Shown: positions 1 to 11,100 of the stretch, one piece after another
Layout of the letters: the number at the start of each line of letters is the position of its first letter
How positions within the stretch are numbered: the stretch's first letter is position 1
NCBI RefSeq assembly: GCF_009690625.1
Contig: NZ_CP033878.1
Location: 1,922,001 to 1,986,000 of the forward strand
Length of the DNA stretch: 64,000 bases
Reading direction: 5' to 3'
Source of the DNA: Halorhabdus sp. CBA1104
GTDB taxonomy: Archaea; Halobacteriota; Halobacteria; Halobacteriales; Haloarculaceae
The notes under the pieces: model-generated
Databases searched by the model: none
What the model saw: only the letters and a program-made list of their open reading frames with translations
What the model was told of the DNA's origin: nothing
Made by a program: the position numbers and the translations under genes

Positions 1-1
1 C

Positions 2-121
2 CTGACTGGCGGCCAACGCCAGGTCAACGTCTCCGTCGGCGAGGGGACCACCGCGGCGATCAACCTGCTGGAGGACTTCCGGGGCGGCGAGTACATCGAC
101 TACAAGAAAATCGAAGCCTGA
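2..121 (+). CDS. C-terminal end of an FAD/NAD(P)-dependent disulfide oxidoreductase (thioredoxin reductase-like), partial
   Basis: Only the last 39 codons lie in the window. They read TGGQRQVNVSVGEGTTAA followed by a short acidic/basic tail. In thioredoxin-reductase-type flavoproteins a GD-x-TG motif that contacts the FAD is followed closely by a helix of the type QVxxAxGEGxxAA, and this tail fits that pattern. The reaction and substrate cannot be read from this fragment, so the call rests on one C-terminal motif. The next gene starts about 170 bases downstream. Confidence 0.55.
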   Translation: MTGGQRQVNVSVGEGTTAAINLLEDFRGGEYIDYKKIEA

Positions 122-289
122 GGAGCCAGTTCGAGTCGGCAACAGAGAGCGGTCCCAAGCGTCTTCGTCCGTCGCCGACCAGCAAGCCGCCCAGGCGACG
201 AGAGACGGGAGTTATGGATGAAAGCAGTTATTCGTCGGGACGGGAAACAGGGGGGTAATGATCCACAGTCACACAGGAGGGGGTCTCGC

Positions 290-1468
290 ATGCGCGTCGT
301 AGTGAAATTCGGCGGGACCAGTCTCGGCAGCGGCGAGCGCATCGAGCGAGCGGCCGACTCGATCGCCCAAGTGGTCGAACAGGGCCACGAAGTCGCCATC
401 ATCGCGAGTGCGATGGGGTCGACGACCGACGACCTGCTGAGCGAGATCGAGTTCGAGGCCGACGAGGCCGATCGAGCAGAGATCGTCAGCATGGGCGAGC
501 GCACGTCGGTCCGGATGCTCAAGGGAGCCCTGGCGGCCCGCGGGATCGACTCTGCGTTCTTCGAGCCGGGCGTCGAAGACTGGCCGATCATCACCGACGA
601 GTACGGCGAAGTCGATGTCGACGAAACCCAGAAACGTGCCCACGCACTCGCTGGCCAGCTACAAGACGTCGTGCCCGTTATCACCGGATTCCTGGCGGAA
701 GACCACCACGGTGACGTCACGACGCTCGGCCGCGGCGGCAGCGACACGACCGCCGTGATGCTCGGCAGCTACATGGAAGCCGACGAGGTGATCATCGTCA
801 CCGACGTCGAGGGTGTCATGACCGGCGATCCGCGCGTGGTCGAAGGCGCTCGCAACGTCGGCGAGATCACCGTCGACGAACTCCGGAACCTCTCCTTTCG
901 GGGGGCCGAAGTCGTCGCCCCCAGCGCGCTGGCGTACAAGGGCGGCACGATGGACGTCCGGGTCGTCCACTACCAACACGAGAATCTGCTGTCTGGCGGG
1001 ACCTCGATCGAAGGTGAGTTCCAGAAGCTGATCGACCTCCAGGAGAACAAACTCTGCTGTGTGACCGTCGCCGGGCGGGCGATTCGAAACCAGGCGGGAA
1101 TCCTCGCTGAACTCTCGACGGCACTGGCCGAGGAGGACATCAACGTCGAAGCAGTGTCCAGTGGCATGGACTCGGTCACGTTCTATCTCGACACGGACGT
1201 CGCCAAAGACGCCGAGGCGATCCTCCACGACGAGGTCGTCGACGACGACACCCTCTCGAGTATCACGGTCAAACACGAGATCGCCATCATTCGCGTCACC
1301 GGCGGTGAACTCCCGGACGAACCGGGCGTCATCCAGCAGGTAATCGATCCCGTCTCCGCGGCCCACATCAATCTCCTCGATGTCGTGACGAGTGCGACAT
1401 CGATCGCCGTGTTCGTCCCCTGGGAAGACCGTGAACAGGCACTGAAGCTGATCCAGAAGGCGTTCTGA
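290..1468 (+). CDS. lysC: Aspartate kinase
   Basis: Phosphorylates L-aspartate to 4-phospho-aspartate, the entry step to threonine, methionine and lysine. The N-terminus carries the family signature KFGGTSLGSG (residues 6-15), and a TTLGRGGSDTTAV nucleotide-binding motif lies mid-protein. The last ~140 residues form two ACT-type regulatory domains, suggesting allosteric control by an end-product amino acid. I chose the ATG at 290 because a strong AGGAGG ribosome-binding site lies just upstream (275-280) and because the K-F-G-G-T-S strand should sit at the extreme N-terminus; an in-frame ATG at 218 would add an unlikely basic leader. At 392 residues the length is normal. The gene stands alone and converges with the phosphoesterase gene downstream. 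Confidence 0.93.
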   Translation: MRVVVKFGGTSLGSGERIERAADSIAQVVEQGHEVAIIASAMGSTTDDLLSEIEFEADEADRAEIVSMGERTSVRMLKGALAARGIDSAFFEPGVEDWPIITDEYGEVDVDETQKRAHALAGQLQDVVPVITGFLAEDHHGDVTTLGRGGSDTTAVMLGSYMEADEVIIVTDVEGVMTGDPRVVEGARNVGEITVDELRNLSFRGAEVVAPSALAYKGGTMDVRVVHYQHENLLSGGTSIEGEFQKLIDLQENKLCCVTVAGRAIRNQAGILAELSTALAEEDINVEAVSSGMDSVTFYLDTDVAKDAEAILHDEVVDDDTLSSITVKHEIAIIRVTGGELPDEPGVIQQVIDPVSAAHINLLDVVTSATSIAVFVPWEDREQALKLIQKAF

Positions 1469-1509
1469 CTGCGACGCGGGGCGATCTTTCAGACGAATGT
1501 CGACAGCGG

Positions 1510-2169
1510 TCACTGGCCACGGCTGAGTCGGGTCCCGACCCGGCGTGGTAAGGATGTCCCTCGGACAGCTGTCAGCACTTCCCCGACGTCGTATTCGACG
1601 CGGCGCAGTTCAAACGTCATCGCATCGAGATCGACGACCGCGTAGGCCGCCCGCGGGTCGCTGTCGCGAGGTTGCCCGACGCTACCCGGATTCAGGACGA
1701 TCCCCTCCGTGAATTGCTCGGCGTGTTGGACGTGGGTGTGACCGAGCACCAGGACGTCTTCGTCGCCGAGCAACCCCGGCCCGAATTCCTCGGGAAACGT
1801 GTAGTGATCGGGATTGTCGGGATGGCCGTGGACGACTTTCAGCCGGCCGTCGAACAGTTCTTGCTCGGTCGGCAGCGACGCGAGCCACTCTCGCTGGTCG
1901 ATCGATAGTTGCTCACGTGCGTACTCGACCCCGGCGGCCGCCATGTCGTTGAACGACGGGTACTCGCCGGTCGCGACAGCCCGGTCGTGGTTCCCCTGGA
2001 CGGTCGGGATCTCGCGCTCGCGGACCCACTCCAGACAGTCCGCCGGCCACGGACCGTACCCGACGACGTCACCAGCCGAGACGATCCGATCGACGTCGGG
2101 AAGGTCGGCGACAACCGCCTCCAGGGCGACCTTGTTCGAATGAATATCGGAAATGACAGCGATTTTCAC
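1510..2169 (-). CDS. Calcineurin-like metallophosphoesterase (YfcE/MJ0936 type)
   Basis: A 219-residue two-metal phosphoesterase. The five blocks of the superfamily are all visible: D-x-H (ISDIHSN, residues 6-12), GD-x-V-x-x-G (AGDVVGYG), GNHD (QGNHDRA), a later VHGHP and GHTH (LGHTHVQH), followed by LNPGSVGQPRD, which is typical of the YfcE/MJ0936 branch. It most likely hydrolyses phosphodiesters, but the substrate is not predictable. A second member of the family lies at 59365-59859. It is transcribed toward the aspartate kinase gene and ends 41 bases from it. Confidence 0.85.
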   Translation of the reverse strand: MKIAVISDIHSNKVALEAVVADLPDVDRIVSAGDVVGYGPWPADCLEWVREREIPTVQGNHDRAVATGEYPSFNDMAAAGVEYAREQLSIDQREWLASLPTEQELFDGRLKVVHGHPDNPDHYTFPEEFGPGLLGDEDVLVLGHTHVQHAEQFTEGIVLNPGSVGQPRDSDPRAAYAVVDLDAMTFELRRVEYDVGEVLTAVRGTSLPRRVGTRLSRGQ

Positions 2170-2271
2170 ACGCTCCGTTCACACTCAAGAAAGTTAGAAG
2201 TGATAGTTTCACGTTGGCAAGACAAGACGATAGCGGCGCAGTCGTCGTGGCTCGCCTGTTGGCAACTCGCC

Positions 2272-2871
2272 TTACTCGTTGACGATCGCCGTCTCGAAAT
2301 CGCCCGGGCTGCCGGCGACGCCGGCCGCACAGACCACATGTTCGAAGCGATGATCGTACACCTCGCGTGCGGCATCGGCGGCGGTCGTGGCGTCGAGGTC
2401 GAAGCCCACTGGCTCGTCACGCTCGTAGGTCGCCACGAGCGTCGGTTCGGTGACGGCTTCGACCAGCAGTGCGTCCCGGCGAACGATGCCGATTGCCGCC
2501 CCGGCTTCACCTGCAGTCGGATCCTCGCCATCGAGGCCGACGATCCCGGCGATCCGGGGCGTGTCGTAGTCGTCCTTCTCGAAGTCGAGGGCTTGCAGGG
2601 GACCGGCCAGTGCGTCCCGGGCCGGGACGCCGAGGGCGAGTTTCTCGGCGATCGGATCGACGTGTGAGCCGTTACCGATGACGGCACCGCGATCAGTCAC
2701 CTGCACGCAGTTGTAGGAGATGTAGGGGTTGTCCGTCTCGGGGGCGTCTGCGGTCGGCGCCACCGTGATCGTCCCGTCACGATCGAGTGCCTTCCGGTTT
2801 GGAAACGAGCGCGAGGAGACCCGATACGCGCCCACGTCCGGTCCAACGACGACGAATCGGCCAACGTACAT
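2272..2871 (-). CDS. purO: IMP cyclohydrolase, archaeal PurO type
   Basis: Catalyses the last step of purine synthesis, closure of FAICAR to IMP, using the archaeal PurO fold rather than bacterial PurH. Recognised from the N-terminal [10 protein letters not shown], the SSRSFPNR motif, YNCVQV, and the block [14 protein letters not shown] chose the internal ATG at 2871: it gives a 199-residue protein, the normal PurO length, and starts directly on the MYVGRF strand, while the longer frame adds 15 residues without family character. It lies head-to-tail with the beta-glucosidase gene upstream on the same strand, with a 60-base gap. Confidence 0.9.
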   Translation of the reverse strand: MYVGRFVVVGPDVGAYRVSSRSFPNRKALDRDGTITVAPTADAPETDNPYISYNCVQVTDRGAVIGNGSHVDPIAEKLALGVPARDALAGPLQALDFEKDDYDTPRIAGIVGLDGEDPTAGEAGAAIGIVRRDALLVEAVTEPTLVATYERDEPVGFDLDATTAADAAREVYDHRFEHVVCAAGVAGSPGDFETAIVNE

Positions 2872-2931
2872 AGACGACCCCACCCAGCCATCCCAGAAAG
2901 CACGTTCGGTTTCCACTCGAAACGGGTGGCC

Positions 2932-5129
2932 TCACTCCAGCAACGCGAACCGCTCGGTGTGGGCAATGTCGTCGGCGGCGTGGCCCACCATGAGGTCGAA
3001 TTCGCCGGGTTCGGCGGCCCACTCACGGTCGGCCGTCCAGAACGCCAGGTCAGTATCCTCGATCGTGATGGGCACGTCGGCGCGTTCGCCGGGCGCGAGT
3101 TCGACGGTCTCGAAATCTAGTAGTTCCTTCTCGGGTCGAGAGCGACTCCCGACGAGATCGCGAACGTAGAACTGGACGACGTCCCGGCCGGCGACGTCAC
3201 CGACGTTCTCGACGGTGACTGTCGCTTCGAGGGTCTCGCCGGCATCGATGGCATCCGTCGACAGCGTCAGGTCGGTGTAGGCGAAGCCGGTGTAACTCTG
3301 GCCGTGACCGAAGGCGAACAGCGGTTCGTTCGGCGCGTCGATGTAGCCCGTCGTGTACCCGCTCTCGGCATCCTCAGCGGGACGGCCGGTCGGCAATCGG
3401 TCGTGGGCGAGAGGGACCTGTCCGACGGAGGAGGGGAAGCTCATCGGGAGATGGCCCGCAGGGACGTGTTCGCCAAAGAGCGTCTCGGCGACGGCCGGCC
3501 CGCCTTCGACCCCGGGATGCCAGACGTCGAGAATGGCCGGGACCGACTCGGCCAACCAGTCGATCGCGAGCGGGCGGCCGTTCATCAACACGGCCACGAC
3601 AGGCGTGTCAGTCTCGGCGAGCGCCTCGACCAACCGCCGTTGGTGGCCGGGCAAGTCGATATCCGCCCGGCTGGCCGCCTCACCCGTGATTGCAGCCGTC
3701 TCGCCGACGACGGTGACTGCCACGTCGGCGTCGGTGGCCGTTTCGACCGCCGCCTCGATCGACGCCTCGGTCACCTCACCCGGGAGTTCGTAGCCCGGCG
3801 CGAAGGGGACCGCCCGATCGAGGAACGATTCGAGCCCCTCGCGGACCGTGATCGCGTCCTCGGGCCGGCCCTCGAAGCTCCAGGCCCCGAGCGTGTCCTC
3901 GCCGCTGTCGGCCAGCGCGCCGACCAGTGCGACATCGGCCTCGGGATCGAGTGGGAGCCGGTCGCCCTCGTTTTGCAGGAGGACGAAGGACTCGCGAGCG
4001 GCTTCGCGGGCGGCCTCGCGGTGTTCGTCGGCGAGCATGGCCTCCTCGCGGCGCTCGGCGTCGAAGTACCGGTAGGGGTCCTCGAAGAGGCCGAGCAGGC
4101 CCTTGACCGTCAGCACGCGCCGGACGGCGTCGTCCAGACGCTCCTCGCTGATGTCCCCCTCGCGGACGAGACCGGGGAGTTCGTCGATGACGACCTCGCT
4201 CGCCATGTCGATGTCCGAGCCAGCCTCGATGGCCTTGCGCGCTGCCTCGCGGCGGTCCGTGGCCGTGCCGTGCTGGATCTGTTCCCGGAACGAGGCCCAG
4301 TCCGAAACTAGCACGCCCGAGAAGTCCCAGTCGCCCTTGAGCACGCCGTCGACGAGCGATTCGTGGCCGCTGGCGGGGATGCGCTCGTGGACGTTGAAGG
4401 CGTTCATGAGCGAGCCGACGCCAGCCTCGACGCTCGCTTCGAACGGCGGGAGGTGACGTTCACGCAGGGCCGTCTCGGAGACGTTGACGGTGTTGTACTC
4501 CCGGCCACCCTCGACGGCGCCGTAGGCAGCGAAGTGTTTCGCGCAGGCCAGAACTGTGTCGGGATCGCTCAGATCCTCGCCCTGGAAGCCGCGGACTCGG
4601 GCCTCGGCGAAGGCACTGCCCAGGACTGGGCTCTCGCCGGCCCCCTCCATGACGCGACCCCAGCGTGGATCCCGCGAGACGTCGACCATCGGCGCGAACG
4701 TCCAGTTGTGGCCGGCGGCGGCCGCTTCCGTGGCTGCGATCCGTTCGGCCCGCTCGGCCAGGTCAGGGTTCCAAGAGGCCGCCTGGGCAAGTGGGATCGG
4801 AAAGATCGTTTCGTAGCCGTGAATCACGTCGAAGCCGATCAACAGCGGGATACCCAGGCGTGACTCCTCGACGGCCAGTTGCTGAAGGTGGCGTTTCGTC
4901 TCGAGATCGGTCGCGTTCAGCAACGAGCCGGCTTCGCCGTCGGCGACGGCACTCTCCAATGCTGCCCCTCGTCTTCGGTCCCCGTGACGAAGTGGACCGA
5001 CCGCTGGTTGAGTTGGCCGACTTTTTCTTCGAGCGTCATTTGCTCCAGTAGCGAACTGACACGCGACTGGATCTCGGCCCGACGTCCGTCCGCAACGTAC
5101 TGGCCGAGCCGACCGTCCGAAAGTGGCAT
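2932..5129 (-). CDS. bglX: Beta-glucosidase, glycoside hydrolase family 3 (apparent frameshift)
   Basis: Hydrolyses terminal beta-glucosides such as cellobiose; no signal peptide is visible, so it is probably intracellular. The start MPLSDGRLGQYV at 5129 leads into LEQMTLEEKVGQLNQ, a standard GH3 N-terminus. Near 4965-4968 the frame breaks: the coding strand has GGGG where one more G would join TEDEG to AALESAVADGEAG. With that base the protein is about 732 residues. Visible motifs are KHFAAYG, the GH3 nucleophile in VLVSDWASF, a C-terminal alpha/beta sandwich, and a fibronectin-III-like domain (VENVGDVAGRDVVQFYV). A frame open to 5259 exists but its N-terminus is noise. The two GH94 genes diverge from the shared intergenic region. 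Confidence 0.88.
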
Positions 5130-5249
5130 GATATAGAGCGCTACGCTCCCGCGCCCATTTTAATCTTTGCAGAACAATTTCATCCTCGAAATAGCCGCGG
5201 CGGAATGAAGACGGTCCAACCAGCCAGTGAGGCTGCCGATCACGGACAA

Positions 5250-5314
5250 ATATTCGCATTTCTAATACATATAGAAATTGTTAGGTTGGATGTTACACAT
5301 ACATCTGCGAATAT
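5250..5314. promoter_or_regulatory. Candidate operator region between the divergent GH3 and GH94 genes
   Basis: The 245-base divergent intergenic region (5130-5374) is much AT-richer than its surroundings. It holds a 19-bp dyad at 5259-5277 (TTTCTA, 7-base spacer, TAGAAA). Around it lies a wider inverted repeat, ATATTCGCA at 5250-5258 and TGCGAATAT at 5306-5314. Nested dyads between two divergent sugar-use genes suggest a regulator controlling both; this is inferred from position and symmetry only. Confidence 0.45.
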
Positions 5315-5374
5315 CTATTCCGCCGAAAAACGGGGTTAGAAAGTTATTCAAGGCAGGTTTCCGTTTCTTGACGC

Positions 5375-8124
5375 ATGGCGAAACGACATTTACACGACAA
5401 CGAAACAACTGTCGATGACTGGGCGTTCGTCGACGACGAAGGAACGTTCAAACTGGACGCCCCCCAGCGGTCGAGCTATCTGTATTTCCCGCTGGTCAAC
5501 GAGGCCGGCATCATGTCGGCGATCACGCCGAAACTCCACGGCGATATCAACGCGAGCCAACACGAGTTCCTGACGCCGCCGACAGCCGTCGAGGACCTGC
5601 ACAACAAGCGCACGGCCCGAAACTTCTGGGTGTACGAACACGGCGAGGGGCCGTGGTCGGCCGCCGGCAACAGTGCCACACAGATTCCCGACGAACGGTC
5701 CGACGGCGTGGAGTCTGTCTCGATGGAGGGGGCCTCCTTTATCACGAGATCACCCGTCAAAACGACGAGCGCGGGCTGAAAGCCGAGATTACCAACTTCG
5801 CGCCGGTGCGCGACGACATGGTCGAACTGATGCGTGTCCGGGTCACGAACACCGGCGACGACGCCAAGACCATCACACCGACTGCTGCGGTACCTCTCTA
5901 CGGCCGTTCGGCCGACAACATCCGCGATCACCGCCACGTCACTTCGCTGCTGCACGAGACCTGGACCGACGAGTACGGCGTCCTCGTCAGTCCGACGCTC
6001 TCCTTCGACGAGCGTGGCCACACGCGCAACGAGACGACCTACGGCGTCCTCGGAACTGACGCCGACGGGACGGCTCCCGAGAGTTTCTACCCCGTCGTCG
6101 AGGACTTCATCGGTGAGGGCGGTAACCTCGAATGGCCTGAAGCCGTCGTCGAGGATCTAGAGGGCGTTCCGGCCGGCACCGAGGTCGACGGCTACGAGAG
6201 CCTGGGTGGCCTGCGCTTTTCGACGACCGAACTCGATCCCGGCGAAACCGCCGAATACGTCGTCATGCAGACGGTCTGGGACGGGGAGCCCGATCCGGCG
6301 ACGCTTGTCGACCGGTACGGCTCAAGCGAGGCCTTCGCCGAAGAACTCGAAGCCTGCCAGGCCCACTGGACCGAGAAGTCCAGTGCCGTCGCGTTCGACA
6401 CCGGCGACGACACCTTCGACCAGTGGATGCGCTGGGTCACGCTCCAACCGGTCTTCCGACGTCTCTTTGGCAACTCCTTCCTGCCGTATCACGACTACGG
6501 CCGCGGTGGCCGTGGCTGGCGGGACCTCTGGCAGGACATCCTCTCGCTGTTGCTAACTGAACCCGACAACGTCACCGATCTCCTCTATCACAACTTCGCC
6601 GGCGTGCGCTTCGATGGCTCGAACGCGACGATCATCGGCGACGAGCCCGGCGAGTTCAAAGCCGACCGAAACAGCATCCCCCGCGTCTGGATGGACCACG
6701 GCGCCTGGCCGTGGCTGACGACCCGCTTCTACCTCGATCTCAGCGGCGATCTGGAGTTCCTGTTGCGCGACCAGCGCTACTACAAGGACCTCCACGTCAA
6801 CCGGGCCAGCGAGCAGGACGACGCGTGGTCGCCCGCCGAGGGCACCGAGTTGTACACGGAGGACGGCGAGGTCTACGAGGGCACCGTCTTAGAGCACCTG
6901 CTCGTCCAGCACCTCACCCAGTTCTTCAACGTCGGCGAGCACAACGTGATGCGCTTGGAAGACGCCGACTGGAACGACGCCATGGACATGGCCCCCGAGC
7001 GCGGCGAGAGCGCCGCCTTCACCGCGCTGTATGCATGGAATATGCGCGACATGAGCGAGTTGCTCGGCGATCTCCAGACCGAACTCGGCGTCGAAGAGAT
7101 CGAGATCGCTCAGGAGATGGAAACGCTGCTCGACACGCTCGGCGAGTCAGTCGACTACGAGGACCCCGAAGCCAAGCAGGCCCGACTCGACGAGTACCTC
7201 GACACCTGGGAACGGACGGTTTCCGGCGAGACGGTGGCCGTTTCGATTGAGGCCCTGGCAGCCGACCTGGAAACCAAGGCTGCGTGGTGCTACGAGCAGT
7301 TGCGCGACCAGGAGTTCATCGAGAACGAGGACGGCCACCAGTGGTTCAACGGTTACTACGACGACAGTGGCCGGCGCGTCGAAGGCGACCACGAGAACGG
7401 CGTCCGGATGACTCTGACCGGGCAGGTCTTCACGCTGATGGGCGAGGTCGCGACCGACGAACAAGCCGATGCGATCGTCGACGCCGCCGACGAGTACCTC
7501 TACGAACCGAAGATGCGCGGCTACCGGCTGAACACCGACTTCGAGGAGGTCAAGACCGACCTCGGGCGTGGCTTTGGCTTTGCCTTTGGCCACAAGGAGA
7601 ACGGCGCGATGTTCAGCCACATGGCCGTCATGTACGCGAACGCGCTGTACCGCCGGGGCAAGGTCGAGGCCGGCCACAAGGTCCTCGCTGGCATCTACGA
7701 ACAGAGCAAAGACTTCGAAGTCAGCCGCATCTACCCCGGGATTCCGGAGTACTTCAACGAGCGGGGCCGCGGGCTGTACACGTTCCTCACCGGCTCGGGG
7801 AGCTGGCTGCTGTTGACGACGGTCACGGAGGTCTTCGGCGTCACGGGTGAGCTCGGGGACCTGCTGCTGGAACCGAAGTTACTGGCCGAGCAGTTCGAGG
7901 ACGGCGAGGCGAGCGTGACCTGCCAGTTCGCCGACCGCCGACTCGACGTGACTTACCACAATCCTGCCGAGGCTGACTTTGGCGACTATGCGATCAGCGA
8001 GGTCACACTGAACGGCGAAGCTATCGCCTTCGAACGGACCGACGACGGCGTCGTGATCGATCGCGACCGCGTGACTGCCCTCGACAGCGAGGCAGTCCAC
8101 GACCTCGACGTCACGCTCGAATAG
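5375..8124 (+). CDS. Glycoside phosphorylase, GH94 (cellobiose phosphorylase-like; apparent frameshift)
   Basis: GH94 enzymes phosphorolyse beta-linked disaccharides such as cellobiose to a sugar 1-phosphate plus free sugar, saving one ATP per bond. The start ATG at 5375 gives MAKRHLHDNETTVDDWAFVD. After 118 codons the frame breaks at GGGGG (5728-5732); one added G joins VSMEGG to LLYHEITRQNDERGL, and the gene becomes 916 codons. Motifs include YHDYGRGGRGWRDLWQD, ADWNDAMDMAPERGES (the region of the GH94 general-acid aspartate), YNPGIPEYFN-like RIYPGIPEYFNERGRG and LTGSGSWLL. No signal peptide is visible. Exact disaccharide specificity cannot be read. It is followed after 38 bases by a second GH94 gene, probably co-transcribed. 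Confidence 0.87.
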
Positions 8125-8162
8125 CGACAGAGAGCAACGATACGATCCACACTACCCCAACT

Positions 8163-11100
8163 ATGGACCGACACTCATTCGACGACCGCAACCGATTCGT
8201 TATCAGCGAGTACGACGACCGCGATCCCTTTTCGAGCTTCCTGCCCGGCATCGCCGGCGAGATGGGCATCCCGCTGTGGGTGCTGTACGTCAACCGCGGG
8301 CAGGCCATCACCAGTATGGGCGTCGGCGACAAGGACAGCGCGATCATGGAGTTCTTGCCGGCGAACAAGGCCTACCGCCAGACAGCGAAGGTCGGCTTTC
8401 GGACCTTCCTCGACGTCGACGGCGAGTTCTACGAACCGTTCGCCCCCGATTCGGCGGGCAACCGGGAGATGGCCGTCGGCGCGAACGAACTCGAACTCAC
8501 CGAGACCCACGACGAACACGGCCTCGAAGTGACCGTCCGGTATTTCACTGTGACCGAGGAGCCGTTCGCGGGACTGGTCCGGGAGGTCGATATCGAAAAC
8601 ACCGGGACGGAATCGGTCGAACTTTCGGTACTGGACGGTCTGCCAGTCGTCGTCCCCGACGGCGTTCCCGACGAGGAGCTCAAGTTCGTCGCCCGGACCA
8701 GCGAGGCCTGGATGGCCGTCAAGCACCTCGAGTCGGGCGTACCCTTCTACCAGGTCAACCCGACGATGGGCGAGGAAGCGACGCTCGAGGAGGCCGACGG
8801 CGGGCACTTCTACACGGCCGTCGCCGACGGCGAACAACTCGACCCGGTGGTCGATCCGAACGTCGTCTTCGGCCAGGAGACGTCCCTCTCGGCCCCCGAT
8901 CGGTTCCGTGACGGCGGGCTCGATGCCGTCTACGACGCTGAACAGATCACCGTCGGGCGGACGCCGTGTGGCTTCTTCGGTACCGAGGAGACCCTCGCAC
9001 CCGGCGAGACCCTCTCGCTGGAAGAGCTCGTCGGCCACGCCAGCGAGCACGAGCAGGCACTCGATCACGCCGCACGGCTGGACGCCGAGTTCGCCGCCCA
9101 GCAGCGCGAGCGAGCCAACGATCTCGCCAGGGACCTGACGGATCACGTCGCCGTCGAGACGGCAGACGAGACCTTCGACGAATATACCCGCCAGACGTTC
9201 TTCGACAACGTGCTCCGTGGCGGCTGGCCGGTCTTGCTCGGCGAAGACGAGGATGTCGTCCAGCACGTCTACTCCCGCAAACACGGCGACCTCGAACGGG
9301 ACTACAACGACTTCTACGTCGCCCCCGAGTTCTACTCCCAGGGCAACGGGAACTTCCGTGACGTCCTGCAGAACCGCCGGGAGGACGTCTGGCTCAAGCC
9401 CGGCGTCGAGGACTTCAACGTCGTCTCCTACATGAATCTCGTCCAGGCCGACGGGTACAACCCGCTGGTGCTTGAGGGCAACCGCTTTTTCGTCGAACCC
9501 GCGGATCGAGACGCGATCCTCGATCTGGTCGAGGCACCCGACGCCGTCGAGGACACCCTCGAAGACGCCTTTACGCCCGGCGGGCTCCTCACCGCCGCGA
9601 TCGTCGAAGACGGCGGTCTGACGGTCGATGCAGCGGCGTTCCTCTCGGTCGCCCTGGAGAAAGCCACCCGCCACTTCGAGACCTCCTTCGGGGACGGCTA
9701 CTGGGTCGACCACTGGACGTACAACCTCGATTCCATCGAGAAGTATCTGGACATCTACCCCGATCGCAAGGCCGATCTGTTCTTCGGCCGCGAGGAGTAC
9801 ACCTTCCAGGACACCGCCGTCAAGGTGCGCCCGCGAAAGCTGAAGTACGTCGACATCGACGGCCAGATCCGCCAGGCCAACACGCTCGAACACGACGAAC
9901 AGAAGCGGGAACTCATCGAATCGCGGGACGCCCGACCGTACGCGGTCCGGACCGACGACGGCCACGGCGAGGTCTTCGAGACGAACCTCCTCGGGAAACT
10001 CACCGCACTCGGGCTGGTGAAGTTCGCAACGATGGACCCGAAAGGCATGGGCATCGAGATGGAGGCCGGCAACCCCGGCTGGGACGACGCGATGGCCGGC
10101 CTCCCAGCGATTTTCGGGTCGTCGATGCCCGAGACCTACGAACTCTCCCGGCTGCTCGCGATGGCAAGAGACGCCATCGCGGACGCCCCGAGCGAGGTCG
10201 AGAGCCTCACGCTGCCCGTCGAGATCTACGATCTGCTGGAGGAGGTCCGGGACGCACTGGCGTGGTACCGCGAGACCGATCGCGATGACCGCGATCACGC
10301 CTACTGGGATCGGATCGCGACCGCCCGCGAGCGCTATCGCGATCGCGTCCACTGGGGCTTCGACGGCGAGACCGTCGACCTCGACCTCGGGGAACTGGAC
10401 GAGGCCCTCGCGGCCTTCGAGGGGAAAGTCGACGACGGGATCGCTCGCGCCAAAGACCGCAACGACGGCGAGGTCCCGACGTACTTCCGGTTCCACGTCG
10501 AGGAGCACAGTGAACGCAACGTCGATGAGGTTCCCGAAGGGCTCGATCACGACGCTGCCTTCGTCGAGGTGGAGTCCTTCGAGCCCGAGCCCCTCCCGCT
10601 GTTCCTCGAAGGCCCCGTCAGAGCGCTCAAAAGCGGTGCCGAGGCGGGCAATGCGGCGACGATCTACGAGCAGGTCAAAGACAGTGGGCTCTACGACGAG
10701 AAGCTGGGCATGTACAAGGTCAACGCCGATCTCTCGGACCAACCCTTCGACATCGGCCGCGCCCGCACGTTCACGCCCGGCTGGCTCGAAAACGAGTCCA
10801 TCTGGCTCCACATGGAGTATAAGTACCTCAAGGCGCTGCTGCGGGCTGGCCTCTACGAGGAGTTCTTCGCCGACCTCCAAGAAGCGGCGATTCCCTTCCA
10901 GGATCCCGAGCAGTACGGACGGAGTCCACTGGAGAATTCCTCGTTCCTCGTCTCCTCCGATCACCCCGACGAATCCCTGCACGGCCGCGGGTTCGTCGCC
11001 CGGCTGACCGGCTCGACAGTGGAGTTTCTCAGCATGCTCCATCACATGTTGTTCGGCGAGCGTCCGTTCGGGCTCGAAGACGGCGAACTCACCCTCACCC

